From positions 3,100,001 through 3,164,000 of the forward strand of contig NZ_CP071463.1 in assembly GCF_017352095.1 (NCBI RefSeq): 64,000 nt of DNA, given 5' to 3'. Positions 18,037 through 26,961 of this stretch are shown piece by piece (the first letter of the stretch is position 1; each line of letters begins with the position of its first letter). The notes under the pieces were generated by a model, which was not told where the DNA came from, searched no databases, and saw nothing but the letters and a program-made list of their open reading frames with translations. A program made the translations under genes and the position numbers. This DNA is from Natrinema longum (GTDB lineage: Archaea; Halobacteriota; Halobacteria; Halobacteriales; Natrialbaceae).

Positions 18037-19234
18037 CGTTCTCACCGTCCGTGGTAAACGCGTCGACGATTGCGTCGATGATGCCCTCGGCGGGCGCGAT
18101 CGTGTCGACACAACCCGTTTCGATTGCCTGACAGGGGATGCCAAAGACCGGGCTCGTCGCCTCGTCCTGGGCGATCGTGTGTCCTCCCACGCCTTTGATC
18201 GCCTCGATCCCGGCCGCACCGTCGCGGCCCATACCGGTCAGGACGACGCCACAGAGCCCGTTCGAGACCCGTTTGGCGGCACTTTCCATCGTCACGTCGA
18301 TCGCCGGTCGGACGCCGTGGACCCGATCGCCGTCCGTGAGTCGCAGCCGGAGCGAGTCGCCGATTTCGGCTGCCACCTCGAGGTGGACGTTCCCCGGCGC
18401 GACGGCGGCCTCGCCGGGTCGGAGCCGATCCCGGTCCGTGGCCTCACGCACGTCGTACGCGCTGTGTGAGTCGAGCCGGTCGGCGAACCGCTCGGTAAAC
18501 CCCGGTGGCATATGCTGGACGACCAGCAGTTTCGCTCCGAGTTCGGCCGGGAGTCGCTCGAAGAGCCGTTCGACGATCTTCGGACCGCCAGTCGACGCGC
18601 CGAGGACGATCGTCGGTGCGTCCGCAGGCTCGCCGTCGACGGTGACCGGCGTCGGGTCCTCGGTGGCGGTGGACCCGGTTCCGATTCCGGGCGGCACTCC
18701 CGGCCCGGTCCCGAGGTTTATTTGCGTGTCCGAACCGCCGGCGACGGCGTTCCCTGTCGTGGGTCCCCGCTCTGTACCGCCGGCGCGTTCGGATCGAGTC
18801 GCGTATGCTGTCGCGGAAGCTCGAGCGAGCGCCACCGACGACACGTTGGCTTCGGCGAGTTCGTCGACCTTCTCGACGACCTCGTCGGAGAGGTGTGCGA
18901 TGTTTCGCGAGTCGGAGCCGTCGGGCTTGTGAAGGAAGTCGACTGCCCCACGCTCTAAGGCATCGAGCGTCGCCTCCGCTCCCTGTTCCGTGTGTACGCT
19001 GAGCATGAGAATCACGGTCGGATTCGTCGCCATGATCCGCTCGACGGCGTCGATCCCGTCCAACTCCGGCATTTCCACGTCCATCGTCACGACGTCGGGA
19101 TCGAACGCAGCGACGGCGTCGACGGCGTCGGACCCGTTTGCAGCCGTTTCGACGTCGTAGTCAGCCGCCTCGAGCGCGTTGCCGATGACTGTCCGCATAA
19201 ACTTCGAGTCGTCGACAACGAGTACTCGCGTCAT
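18029..19234 (-). CDS. cheB: CheB, receptor methylesterase/response regulator
   Basis: A 401-aa two-domain protein. The N-terminal receiver has phospho-acceptor Asp52 (TMDVEMPELDG) and Lys103 (DFLHKP). A linker of about 70 residues is rich in Gly and Thr. The C-terminal methylesterase has its catalytic triad visible as GASTGGP (Ser), VQHMPPGF (His) and GMGRDGAAG (Asp). Removes methyl groups from receptors when phosphorylated by CheA. Overlaps the cheY stop region by 4 nt and cheA by 8 nt. Confidence 0.95.
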   Translation of the reverse strand: MTRVLVVDDSKFMRTVIGNALEAADYDVETAANGSDAVDAVAAFDPDVVTMDVEMPELDGIDAVERIMATNPTVILMLSVHTEQGAEATLDALERGAVDFLHKPDGSDSRNIAHLSDEVVEKVDELAEANVSSVALARASATAYATRSERAGGTERGPTTGNAVAGGSDTQINLGTGPGVPPGIGTGSTATEDPTPVTVDGEPADAPTIVLGASTGGPKIVERLFERLPAELGAKLLVVQHMPPGFTERFADRLDSHSAYDVREATDRDRLRPGEAAVAPGNVHLEVAAEIGDSLRLRLTDGDRVHGVRPAIDVTMESAAKRVSNGLCGVVLTGMGRDGAAGIEAIKGVGGHTIAQDEATSPVFGIPCQAIETGCVDTIAPAEGIIDAIVDAFTTDGENDE

Positions 19235-19593
19235 GCAGCGACGACGTCTGAAAGGGCTTTTCTGACGCTGGGCTCTTCGAACGGTTTCGTGACGTAGCCG
19301 TCGGCGCCAGCCTTCACGGCGAGTTTCATTTTCTCACGCTGTCCGACGCTCGTACACATGATGACGCGGGCGTCCGGATCGATCTTCTTGATCGCTGCGG
19401 TCGCCTTGATGCCGTTGCATTTGGGCATCACGATGTCCATCATGACGATGTCGGGATCGTGTTCTTTGTACAGTTTGACGGCTTCAGCGCCGTTGGACGC
19501 CTCTCCCAGAATGCGGTAGTCCTGCTCTAAGATCTGGCGCAGCAAGTTCCGCATAAAATGAGAGTCGTCCACGATGAGCACCCCTGTCGACAT
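19231..19593 (-). CDS. cheY: CheY, chemotaxis response regulator
   Basis: A 120-aa single receiver domain. The acidic pocket is at residues 9-10 (IVDDSHFM), the phospho-acceptor is Asp53 (MMDIVMPKCNG), CTS supplies the switch Ser/Thr and YVTKPF the Lys. Output in haloarchaea reaches the archaellum motor through CheF; no cheF is in this window. First of the seven co-directional overlapping genes. An upstream TATA-like CATTTATGG is at about 19632-19640. Confidence 0.95.
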   Translation of the reverse strand: MSTGVLIVDDSHFMRNLLRQILEQDYRILGEASNGAEAVKLYKEHDPDIVMMDIVMPKCNGIKATAAIKKIDPDARVIMCTSVGQREKMKLAVKAGADGYVTKPFEEPSVRKALSDVVAA

Positions 19594-19719
19594 TCAGTAG
19601 TACACCAAATTCTGGTAGCCATACAACTACCATAAATGCTTTCTCTCGATTATCAGTCGTGATAAACGTCGAATCCGCCCCAGAGAGCCCCCACAGATCC
19701 GCTCTCGTAACTCGGCCGA

Positions 19720-20520
19720 TTACGCCGTTTCTTCGGATTGACCGGACGCCAACAGCAGCCGGTCGACATCTACCAACGCTGTTGCCTCGAGGACGATCTC
19801 CCGCGTCGACTCGGCTTCGTCCTCGTCCGGCTCGGCAGTCGTCTCCTCGGTGGGTTCGATCTCGAACGTTTCACCGATCGACTCGCCGAGTCCACCGCTC
19901 GTCCCTCGAGAGGACGACAGCGTCGCGGAGCCGGCTCCGACAACTGGACTGGCCTCGGGACCGGCCGTCGGACCGCCATCGTCGTCGAGCGGGCCGTCGC
20001 TCACTCCGGTTCCGGCACCGACGCGTGACTCCCGTTCCGTCGTCACGAGTGCGACGATCAGGGGGTGTTCGAGGACGTCGCCGGAGAGTTCGCTGGTGTC
20101 GACCGTCTCGTCGTCGAAAATGTTACTTTCGGGAACGGTCTCGACGCCGATGACGTCGTCCACCCGGATCGCAACCGACTGTTCGTCGCTCGGCCGGTCG
20201 AGTACGAGCAGTCGCTCACGCCCCGGACCGGAGTCGGTTGTGGGGAAGTGCACGCGCGGATCGATGACCGCGGTAACCTCCCCACGAAGGTCCATGAGCC
20301 CTTCGATAGCGGGGGACGAACGCGGTACCCGCGTGAGTTCTGCCGGCGGTTCGGTGATCGTCCTGACGGCATCGACCGGGAGCGCCAGCCGATGTTCGCC
20401 CACAGTGACGAAGACGAACTGGACGAGTTGTTCCTCCTCACCGTCTTCGTCGCCCGAATCGCCGGGTCGGTCGTCGTCGACGTCCATTCCGAGAAGTTTT
20501 TCCGAGAGGTCCGGGGCCAT
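19720..20520 (-). CDS. cheW: CheW-family coupling protein with acidic linker
   Basis: A 266-aa protein. Residues about 30-165 form a CheW domain (EQLVQFVFVTVGEHRLALPV start; GLMDLRGEVTAVIDPR core) that links receptors to CheA. It is followed by an unusual tail of about 100 residues rich in Gly, Ser and Glu, then ALVDVDRLLLASGQ, which resembles the last strand/helix of a CheW domain. The linker therefore seems to be inserted within the domain. A TATA-like box (about 20548-20556) lies 28 nt before the ATG. The gap to cheY is 126 nt with its own promoter-like sequence. Confidence 0.9.
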   Translation of the reverse strand: MAPDLSEKLLGMDVDDDRPGDSGDEDGEEEQLVQFVFVTVGEHRLALPVDAVRTITEPPAELTRVPRSSPAIEGLMDLRGEVTAVIDPRVHFPTTDSGPGRERLLVLDRPSDEQSVAIRVDDVIGVETVPESNIFDDETVDTSELSGDVLEHPLIVALVTTERESRVGAGTGVSDGPLDDDGGPTAGPEASPVVGAGSATLSSSRGTSGGLGESIGETFEIEPTEETTAEPDEDEAESTREIVLEATALVDVDRLLLASGQSEETA

Positions 20521-20547
20521 GGTCCTGTTCGTGTATCAGGTTCCACC

Positions 20548-20556
20548 AATAAAACG
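20548..20556 (-). promoter_or_regulatory. TATA-like box for cheW (minus strand)
   Basis: On the minus strand CGTTTTATT lies with its centre about 32 nt upstream of the ATG at 20520. Archaeal transcription starts about 25 nt after the TATA box, giving a nearly leaderless mRNA. Confidence 0.5.
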
Positions 20557-20728
20557 TTGACTCCACGCGTATAATCTCGTCTCCGAACAGGAATTCGACG
20601 CCGATCGGCCTCCGTGTTCGTGACCCTGCGGTAGCGTGTCGACCTCTCCGAGACCGGAAACCGGGAGTCGGTGACGGCTCCGTTCGACCCACCGACGGCG
20701 TGATCGGATACCGGTGGACGCATCGGCA

Positions 20729-20737
20729 AACTTATTT
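20729..20737 (+). promoter_or_regulatory. TATA-like box for the divergent cheW
   Basis: AACTTATTT in an otherwise GC-rich stretch, centred about 31 nt before ATG 20764. Fits a short-leader or leaderless transcript of the second cheW. Confidence 0.5.
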
Positions 20738-20763
20738 TTCTGACTGGAGATCCACCATCCGGA

Positions 20764-21222
20764 ATGGGATCGGAATCGGACGACGACGGGGCCGACGCGA
20801 CCGAGCGAGTTACCGTGCTCACGTTCGATCTCGAGGAAACGGGCTACTGTGTCAGGGCCGACTCGGTCGTCTCCGTCCTCGACGTCGCGGCCGATTCCGC
20901 CCTCGCCGATACCGACGATCCGTGGGATGCGGGGACGGTTACTGCCGCCGGAGAACGTATCAGAGTCGTCGATCTACCGCGAGTGTTCGGATCGTCGACC
21001 CGGATCTCGGATCGGATCGACGAGCCCAAACTGCTCGTCTTCGCCGAGACTGATTCGGACGGTCGCCACTACGGCTGGCTCGTCGACGCCGTCGAGACGA
21101 CGACAACCGTCCGCGTCACGTCGCTCGAGTCGCCGGAGACGACGACCAACCACGTCAAGGGACGACTCGAAGTCGGTACGAGAGCCCTCGTCTGGCTCGA
21201 CGGGCGGACGATCAACGACTGA
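20764..21222 (+). CDS. cheW: Second CheW-like coupling protein
   Basis: A 152-aa single-domain CheW homologue: TVLTFDLEETGYCVRADSVVSV at the start, ERIRVVDLPRVFG in the core and GRLEVGTRALVWLDGRTIN at the end. It is shorter and more divergent than the cheW at 19720 and is transcribed the other way, so it has its own control. The two may couple different receptor sets to the one CheA. A long palindromic element begins two bases after its stop. Confidence 0.88.
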   Translation: MGSESDDDGADATERVTVLTFDLEETGYCVRADSVVSVLDVAADSALADTDDPWDAGTVTAAGERIRVVDLPRVFGSSTRISDRIDEPKLLVFAETDSDGRHYGWLVDAVETTTTVRVTSLESPETTTNHVKGRLEVGTRALVWLDGRTIND

Positions 21223-21223
21223 G

Positions 21224-21299
21224 ACGGTCTCCTGTCCGTCAGTGCCGGTGGGACCGCAGGATAGCGTGGTCCCACCGGGACATCGGGCAGCAAACCGTA
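21224..21299. repeat. Long imperfect palindrome, copy A, at 3' end of cheW
   Basis: A 76-bp imperfect palindrome. Outer arms are ACGGTCTCCTGTCCG (left) and CGGGCAGCAAACCGT (right), and the inner stem is GGTGGGACCGC against GTGGTCCCACC. It matches the reverse complement of 28292-28369 almost base for base, apart from a few positions at the loop and right arm. It begins two bases after the cheW stop, so it may act as a transcription-termination or mRNA 3'-end structure. It may also be a small mobile palindromic element. Confidence 0.75.
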
Positions 21300-21334
21300 C
21301 GAGTCGGCGTCCTCCCGGACCCGAATCGGATCGG

Positions 21335-22105
21335 CTACGGAAACCCTGGCGGGCCGCCATCCGAATCGTCGTCGGTATCGACGTCGAGCCCGAACTTCTC
21401 GCGTTGCTTCCGCAATTGCTTGACCTGCCGGTAGTAGTAGCCGATTCCGATTCCACCGAGTACGGCGACCGTTCCGACGAGGCCGAGGAACAGCGGGATG
21501 TCTCGCGTGAGATAGTATCGGAGCGAAATCGTGTTCTCGAGGTCAGCCCAGGAGAGGCGTTCCCGATCGTCGATTACCTCCCGTTCGTACCCGTTTGGCG
21601 ACACGTCTCCGAACAGGAAGTTCGACGTCCGATGCCCTTCGGGCACCGTCACTACGTAGGAGCCCTCGACGAACGCCGGCAACTGGAACGTCTTCCGGCC
21701 GGCATCGCCGGAGAACGCGAGGGTACCGTTCCCGTCGGGGACCTGTACCGTCGTTTCGGACTGGCCTTGCTCGACGGTGAGTTCCGATCCCGTCAGTTCG
21801 GTGCCGTTGGGATACCAGTAGCGGACGCTGTTGATGTCCAGCGGCTCGTCGCGATAGAGCGAGGAGCGGTAGAGGGACAGTTCCTCGGTCTCGTTGAGAT
21901 CGTAGACCGCCCGGAACTCGCCGTCCTCGATCACGCTGCCGTCCTCGAGATCGATGGCAACGTCGGCCTCGCTGTCGCGCAGGTCGTCGTACTCCGCCTC
22001 CTGATCGAGCTGTTCGTCGGAGATCCCACCCGAGAGTGCCGAACAGCCGGCTAACGTCGCCAGCAGTGCGATCGCGACCGCCGCGAGAACGAGCCGTCGA
22101 TTCAT
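21335..22105 (-). CDS. Haloarchaeal lipoprotein (DUF5803-like)
   Basis: A 256-aa predicted lipoprotein. RRLVLAAVAIALLATLAGC is a signal peptide with lipobox LAGC. About 175 residues of acidic exported domain follow, then a C-terminal membrane span (LFLGLVGTVAVLGGIGIGYYY) and a charged tail, so the protein is anchored at both ends. ATG 22105 (MNRRLVL) is preferred over 22120 because it places the basic residues right at the N-terminus. It lies one base downstream of the DUF2110 gene, on the same strand. Function unknown; the DUF5803 name is from memory. Confidence 0.8.
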   Translation of the reverse strand: MNRRLVLAAVAIALLATLAGCSALSGGISDEQLDQEAEYDDLRDSEADVAIDLEDGSVIEDGEFRAVYDLNETEELSLYRSSLYRDEPLDINSVRYWYPNGTELTGSELTVEQGQSETTVQVPDGNGTLAFSGDAGRKTFQLPAFVEGSYVVTVPEGHRTSNFLFGDVSPNGYEREVIDDRERLSWADLENTISLRYYLTRDIPLFLGLVGTVAVLGGIGIGYYYRQVKQLRKQREKFGLDVDTDDDSDGGPPGFP

Positions 22106-22106
22106 G

Positions 22107-22799
22107 CTATGGAACGACACACCGGAGTTCGGCCGGGAGATACTCGCCGACGCTCGCGAGCAGTCCCGGCGGATCGGTGTTTTCGGTACAGATGACGCTT
22201 TGCTCGAGCAAGCCGAGTCGCTCGACGGTCACGTAGTCCTGTGCGTGGCCCGCGCGGTTGAGCGTGGCTCGAACTTCCGCGCGCGTCGCGCTGTTGACGT
22301 TGAGTCGGCCGTCACCGCGGGTCCACTCGTAGAGGCGGTCCTGTTCGGCATCGGCGAGACGGGACGTGGCGTCGGGGTCGTCACTGTCGCCGCCGTATAC
22401 GAACGCCAGCGGGAGGTGCTGGACCAGCCCGTAGCGTTCGCGGATCTGCGTCGCCGACCCCGGACCGAGCCCGAGCTCCGCGGTCGGAATCCGTACTCCC
22501 TCGCCCTGTCCCGCATCGAGGACGAACCCGTCCTCGTCCCAGGACTCGAGCGTGCCGACGTACGTTTCGCCGGCCTCGAGATCGGGGACGATTTCGCCGA
22601 ACTCCTCGCGGAGGACGTTACGCGCGACGGTGGCGTCCTCGCCCTCGATCGTCACGGAGGGGAAGTCGTCGTGGCGAATGCCGATCTCGAATTCGACGTC
22701 GAGTTCGCCGATCTCGTTGGTGACGAGGGACCGAAGCGAGTCCAGCGACCGCTCGCGGGCCTCGCCCTCGACGTAGAGTTTCGTTGCGAGTACGACCAT
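22107..22799 (-). CDS. DUF2110-family conserved archaeal protein
   Basis: A 230-aa acidic soluble protein starting MVVLATKLYVEGEARERSLD. The middle has an S1-like stretch (GETYVGTLESWDEDGFVLDAG). The C-terminal part, with Arg-Leu-Asn-Val-Asn and a helix-hairpin-helix-like region, suggests nucleic-acid contact. Its start shares one base with the tfe stop (TAATG), so the two are coupled, as is common for this family in haloarchaea. A role linked to transcription is inferred from this context only. Confidence 0.8.
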   Translation of the reverse strand: MVVLATKLYVEGEARERSLDSLRSLVTNEIGELDVEFEIGIRHDDFPSVTIEGEDATVARNVLREEFGEIVPDLEAGETYVGTLESWDEDGFVLDAGQGEGVRIPTAELGLGPGSATQIRERYGLVQHLPLAFVYGGDSDDPDATSRLADAEQDRLYEWTRGDGRLNVNSATRAEVRATLNRAGHAQDYVTVERLGLLEQSVICTENTDPPGLLASVGEYLPAELRCVVP

Positions 22800-23323
22800 T
22801 AGGCGTCCGCGTCGATGTTGAGTTCGTCCTCGAGGGAGTCGAGGCGGTCGTCCATCGCAGTGACCAGTCGGTTGTTGTCCATCGATTCGAGCGGCGAGCC
22901 GCATTCGGGACATTCGAAGCCGAAGTCCATCGCCTCGCCGAACTCGAATCGGATCGAGCAGATCTCACAGAGGTAGAACTCGTGGTTGCGCTCGTACTCG
23001 CGGCGCTCCTCGAGTGCCTCGTGAAGCCGGTACATCTCCTCTTCGAGGTTCTCCGGAATGTTGTCGTACTCGAAGGTCCAGAGGTAGGTCAGCCAGCCCG
23101 AATCCTCGTCGCGCAGCCGTCGATAGGTGGCGAGATCGTTCTCGTAGAGAATGAACAGCGCGCGCCGCACGTCGTTCAACTCGAGGTCGAGCTCCTCCGC
23201 GAGCTCCTCGTCGGTCACTTCGCCGTCCGGGGGTGCCGCCGCGACGGGCATCCCCTTGGGACCGACCAGCTCGTGCAAATATTTCTGGATCACCGGGTCC
23301 TCGAGCAGGTCCTCAAAAGCCAT
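22799..23323 (-). CDS. tfe: Transcription factor E (TFE alpha)
   Basis: A 174-aa archaeal homologue of TFIIE-alpha that helps RNA polymerase open the promoter. It has an N-terminal winged helix (about 1-85: MAFEDLLEDPVIQKYLHELVG; EELAEELDLELNDVRRALFIL), a helical linker, and a zinc ribbon with Cys119, Cys122, Cys138 and Cys141. The start at 23323 (MAFEDL) matches the conserved N-terminus and lies about 28 nt downstream of a TATA-like CTTTAATGG (23347-23355), so the mRNA is probably leaderless. Confidence 0.95.
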   Translation of the reverse strand: MAFEDLLEDPVIQKYLHELVGPKGMPVAAAPPDGEVTDEELAEELDLELNDVRRALFILYENDLATYRRLRDEDSGWLTYLWTFEYDNIPENLEEEMYRLHEALEERREYERNHEFYLCEICSIRFEFGEAMDFGFECPECGSPLESMDNNRLVTAMDDRLDSLEDELNIDADA

Positions 23324-23346
23324 TACCTCCATGTAACGCCATGGAA

Positions 23347-23355
23347 CCATTAAAG
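23347..23355 (-). promoter_or_regulatory. TATA-like box for tfe
   Basis: On the minus strand CTTTAATGG is centred about 28 nt before ATG 23323, the expected spacing for a leaderless haloarchaeal transcript. Confidence 0.5.
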
Positions 23356-23478
23356 CTTGTCAACTGACCCCGCCCGCGGTGGCGTGTGATCCAGAAACGC
23401 AAAATCACCGCAACGATGTCGGACCCATGGCACCTTCGAGCGCGACGCTTATGATGCTGGATCGGCCTTTTCGAGACA

Positions 23479-24492
23479 ATGACTCCCGACGCTTCTTGCG
23501 GTGTCGCACGTTCCGATACTGCCTGCCCGCGGATCCATCGCCTCGAGTTCGACGTTCCCTGGCCGCCCAAACACGTCGCCGCCTATCTCCTCGAGGGGCC
23601 CGAACCGATCCTGATCGACGCGGGCGCGCCCGACGAGACGGGCGGGTCTGACCACGCCGGCGAGACGGAACTGCGCGAGGGACTCGCCGCGGTCGGCTAC
23701 GAACCGGCCGACGTCGAGCACGTCGTCGTGACCCACATCCACAGCGACCACATCGGCCAACTCCCCGCGCTACGGGCGGCCGGCGCGACGGTTCACGCAC
23801 CGAAAGCAGGGATCGAACGACTCGAGGACGATCTGGCCGCCGTCGAGTCGGGGCTTCGAGAGACGGCGATGTTTGCCGGCTACAGCGGCGACGCCCTCGA
23901 GACGGTGATCGAGGAGGAACTCGAGTCACGTCGTCGGGACCGCCGACTGGTCGACGGCGAGAGCGCCCAGCCGATCGATCCGACCGAGCCGTTGGCCGTC
24001 GGCGGCCGCGAGTTCGAGGTCTTCGAGACGCCGGGCCACGAGATCGACCACCTCTGTTTCGAGACGACAGTCGAGGGAACGGACGTCCTCTTCGCGGGCG
24101 ACGCGCTCATCGAACCGTTTCGCGCCGGGGCGTTCCACGTCGGGTTCAACGACGGTGCCTACGACGCCGTCGATGCCTACTACGAGGCCATGGACCGACT
24201 GGAAGGGACGACCGCGACGCACGTCTTCCCCGGCCACGGCCCCGTCTTCGAGAACCCCCAGCGAGTCGTCGCGACCACGCGGGAACGGCTGGACACGCTG
24301 CTCGAGGAGACGCGGGCGGCCCTCGAGACGATCGAGCCCGCGACGCCGCTGTCGATCGCCGAAGAGCGCGTCGGGAACGTCCGCTATCACGCACCGGTAC
24401 TCGACACGCTCGGGGCGCTGGGGACGCTCGAAACGCAGGGTAGGGTGTTCCACACAGCCGAAGACGGCGTCCACTACTACGAGGCGGAGTGA
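23479..24492 (+). CDS. MBL-fold metallo-hydrolase
   Basis: A 337-aa metallo-beta-lactamase-fold protein. Its metal-binding motif is THIHSDHIG (H-x-H-x-D-H), with the later ligands in FETPGHEIDH, FAGDALIEP and VFPGHGPV. The C-terminal segment of about 80 residues is helical, as in the glyoxalase II/LACTB2-like subgroup with a winged-helix tail. Substrate unknown; hydrolysis of thioesters or other small esters is typical. It stands alone, transcribed away from tfe. Confidence 0.88.
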   Translation: MTPDASCGVARSDTACPRIHRLEFDVPWPPKHVAAYLLEGPEPILIDAGAPDETGGSDHAGETELREGLAAVGYEPADVEHVVVTHIHSDHIGQLPALRAAGATVHAPKAGIERLEDDLAAVESGLRETAMFAGYSGDALETVIEEELESRRRDRRLVDGESAQPIDPTEPLAVGGREFEVFETPGHEIDHLCFETTVEGTDVLFAGDALIEPFRAGAFHVGFNDGAYDAVDAYYEAMDRLEGTTATHVFPGHGPVFENPQRVVATTRERLDTLLEETRAALETIEPATPLSIAEERVGNVRYHAPVLDTLGALGTLETQGRVFHTAEDGVHYYEAE

Positions 24493-24753
24493 GATCGCTC
24501 GAGCCGACCTGTGCTTCCCAGCCGGCCGGACACTCTCGAGGTAAAAGCGGCCCAGCCGAGGACGGGAGTGAGTGTGGGAGCACCTGTTTTGCTGGAAGCA
24601 ATCGTACGCGGCGTCGGTCCCACAACGACCGGGTCTGCTACGCGGCCCTCACTTGCAGCCGCTGACATCGGGTCAATCGTTGCTCGAACGTCACTAGCTG
24701 CCTACATACACTGTGCTCGCATAACGGTACGTGGCGGACTCGAGTTGCATATT

Positions 24754-25140
24754 ATGCACCAATCCAAAGAAGACCTACCAGTCGTCATAGAGACGTCGGA
24801 CGCAGTGGTACAGCATCAAGCGGGGTTCGGTGTGGCACCCGAACACGACGGCTTGGCGGCGGAGCACTTCCAACTCAGCGGGGGGACCGATCTCACGCCG
24901 CTGTTGGAAGGACTGCACGAAGACGCGTGTCAGTGCCCCCACTGGGGATACGTGATCGCGGGCGAGATCACGGTCCAGTATTCCGACGGCTCTCGGGAGG
25001 TAGACGAAGCTGGCGATCTCCTCTACTGGCCGCCAGGACACACGCTCTGGGTAGACGACGACGCGGAGTTCGTCCTGTTTAGTCCACACGAGGATCACAC
25101 GGCAGTCTTCGATCACGTGGCGGCCAAGACGGACGAATAA
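24754..25140 (+). CDS. Cupin-domain protein
   Basis: A 128-aa small beta-barrel protein starting MHQSKEDLPV. The first cupin motif is degenerate (CPHWGYVIAGEITVQYSDG) and the second is EAGDLLYWPPGHTLWVDDD. ATG 24754 is the first plausible start; earlier in-frame codons are not conserved-looking, and an AT-rich CATATTA sits just before it. The 260 bp upstream hold no other recognisable gene. Function unknown. Confidence 0.75.
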   Translation: MHQSKEDLPVVIETSDAVVQHQAGFGVAPEHDGLAAEHFQLSGGTDLTPLLEGLHEDACQCPHWGYVIAGEITVQYSDGSREVDEAGDLLYWPPGHTLWVDDDAEFVLFSPHEDHTAVFDHVAAKTDE

Positions 25141-25273
25141 CGGCACCAGCGACCCCGGAACGGGGGCTGGTGGCCGTCTCGTGTCCGATCGATCACCGAT
25201 TCTGGGCGGCTCCGTTGACGGTCGGCACTCCCATGCCGTGGCGGTCGCCGGAGAGACATCAGAGCCGCCGGCG

Positions 25274-26848
25274 TTAGGCCTCGTCCTCGAGTTTGTACTT
25301 CTGGACCTTCCCGCTGGTCGTCCGCGGGAGGTCCTCGATGAACTCGATCTCGCGGGGGTGTTTGTAGCTGGCGACCTCCTCGAGACAGAACTCCGTGAGC
25401 GCCTCGCTCGTCACGTCGCTGCCGGGTTCGACGCCCGGCGCGGGAACGACGAACGCCTTCGGCACCTCGTTGCGCCGCTCGTCGGGAACCCCGACGACGG
25501 CGGCGTCCGCGACGGCCTCGTGCTCGAGGAGGAGCCCCTCGAGTTCGCTGGGGTAGACGTTGTACCCGCCGGAGACGATAACGTGTTTCTTCCGGTCGAC
25601 GATCTCGTAGTAGTTGTCCCGATCGCGACGGGCGACGTCGCCGGTCCGAAAGTAGCCGGTCTCGGTGAACGCGGCGTCCGTGGCATCGGGCATGTCGTGG
25701 TAGCCTTTCATCACCTGTGGGCCGCGGACGAGGAGTTCCCCCTCCTCGCCGGGGGCGACTTCCTCGCCCGAATCGTCGACGATCTTGCAGTCGGTCATTC
25801 GGAGCGGCTGGCCGATCGTCCCGTGTTGCAGCCCGAAGCTCGACCCCATTTGCGTATGGGTGGCACCGTGGGTCTCGGTGAGGCCGTACCCCTCCGAGAT
25901 GTCCACGCCGGCGGTCTCCTCGAATCGCTCCTGGACCGCAGCCGAGAGCTTCGCACCGCCCTCGGAGGCCGACTCGAGGCTGCTGAGATCGTACTCGCCG
26001 AAGTCGTCGGCCTCGACCATGTCGGCGTACATCGTCGTCACGCCGACGAAGTGGGTGATCCACTCGTCCTCGATGAGTTGCATGCACTCCTGGGCGTCCC
26101 ACTCGAGCGCGCTGCGGAAGTAGAGCCGGCCGCCGCCGACCAGCGGCTGGAGCGCGGTGTGGGTGAAGCCGGTGATGTGGTACAGCGGGAGCCAGGTGAG
26201 ACTGCGGACGTCTTCGGGGTCGACGTCGACGTTGGACGCCGTCAAGGGCCACATGAGCTGGGCTCGCGTATTGCTGTGGGTGAGCTGGACGCCCTTCGGA
26301 TCGCCGGTCGTTCCCGACGTGTAGGGCAACAGCGCCACGTCGTCGTCGGCCCGCTCGACCAGCGTCGGCTCGCCCCGTAACTCCTCGAAGGCGTGGTCCG
26401 CTGGGTCTCGGGGCCACTCCTCGCTCTGGATCGTGATCACCTCGGGATCCATCCCGGCGTCCTCGGTCGCCTCGTCGACCACCTCCCGCAGGGCCGGATG
26501 GGTGACGATCGCTTTCGCCTCCGTGTCCTCGAGCTGGTAGGCCACCTCGCGGCGCTTGTACTGTGGGTTGACCGGCGAGATCACCACGCCGGCTTTGAAC
26601 GCCCCGATCGACGCGACCAGATACTGCGGACAGTTCGGCAGGAAGAGCAGGAGTCGATCGCCGGGCTCGAGGCCGATCTCGTGGAAGCCACCGGCGAGTT
26701 CGGCGGTCCAGTCGCGCACCTCCTCGTGCGTCCAGCGCCGCCCGTGGTGTTCCATCGCCTGTGCGTCCCCGTGGCGGGCCGCGGTCTGGTCGAACAGCTT
26801 CGCGACGTTTCCGTTTCGTGCGGAGCGATCGATGGCATCCAGATCCAT
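25274..26848 (-). CDS. AMP-forming acyl-CoA synthetase
   Basis: A 524-aa ANL-superfamily ligase that activates a carboxylic acid to acyl-AMP and then acyl-CoA. Core motifs are present: YTSGTTGDPKGVQLTH (P-loop), YGLTETHG, YFRTGDVARRD with the conserved Asp, and TTSGKVQKYKL near the C-terminus with the catalytic Lys. The family is normally 500-560 aa. The chain type (medium or long fatty acid, or another acid) is not readable. A minus-strand CTTTTACC at about 26872-26879 lies 25-30 nt before the ATG, so the transcript is probably leaderless. Confidence 0.93.
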   Translation of the reverse strand: MDLDAIDRSARNGNVAKLFDQTAARHGDAQAMEHHGRRWTHEEVRDWTAELAGGFHEIGLEPGDRLLLFLPNCPQYLVASIGAFKAGVVISPVNPQYKRREVAYQLEDTEAKAIVTHPALREVVDEATEDAGMDPEVITIQSEEWPRDPADHAFEELRGEPTLVERADDDVALLPYTSGTTGDPKGVQLTHSNTRAQLMWPLTASNVDVDPEDVRSLTWLPLYHITGFTHTALQPLVGGGRLYFRSALEWDAQECMQLIEDEWITHFVGVTTMYADMVEADDFGEYDLSSLESASEGGAKLSAAVQERFEETAGVDISEGYGLTETHGATHTQMGSSFGLQHGTIGQPLRMTDCKIVDDSGEEVAPGEEGELLVRGPQVMKGYHDMPDATDAAFTETGYFRTGDVARRDRDNYYEIVDRKKHVIVSGGYNVYPSELEGLLLEHEAVADAAVVGVPDERRNEVPKAFVVPAPGVEPGSDVTSEALTEFCLEEVASYKHPREIEFIEDLPRTTSGKVQKYKLEDEA

Positions 26849-26961
26849 GATTCGTGATACCGAGAGCCACGGTAAAAGTGTTCCTCACGGACAACTACCG
26901 ACTGAAACGAGGGCCGGTTCGGCCGACCGGACAGCGGAACGGACGAGTAATCGGGGACTCA

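Noticed and set aside
18037-18219. Longer CheA start at 18219
   Set aside because: The added 61 residues are Arg/Ser-rich and overlap cheB coding; conserved CheA N-terminus starts at 18036.
24493-24753. A gene or RNA in the gap before the cupin gene
   Set aside because: 260 bp with an open frame but no start signal, no recognisable motif and no stable fold; treated as leader and promoter sequence.
25113-26894. A 593-aa Arg-rich frame overlapping the acyl-CoA synthetase on the same strand
   Set aside because: It is a shifted frame of the synthetase; basic composition is unlike haloarchaeal proteins and the true frame has all ANL motifs.
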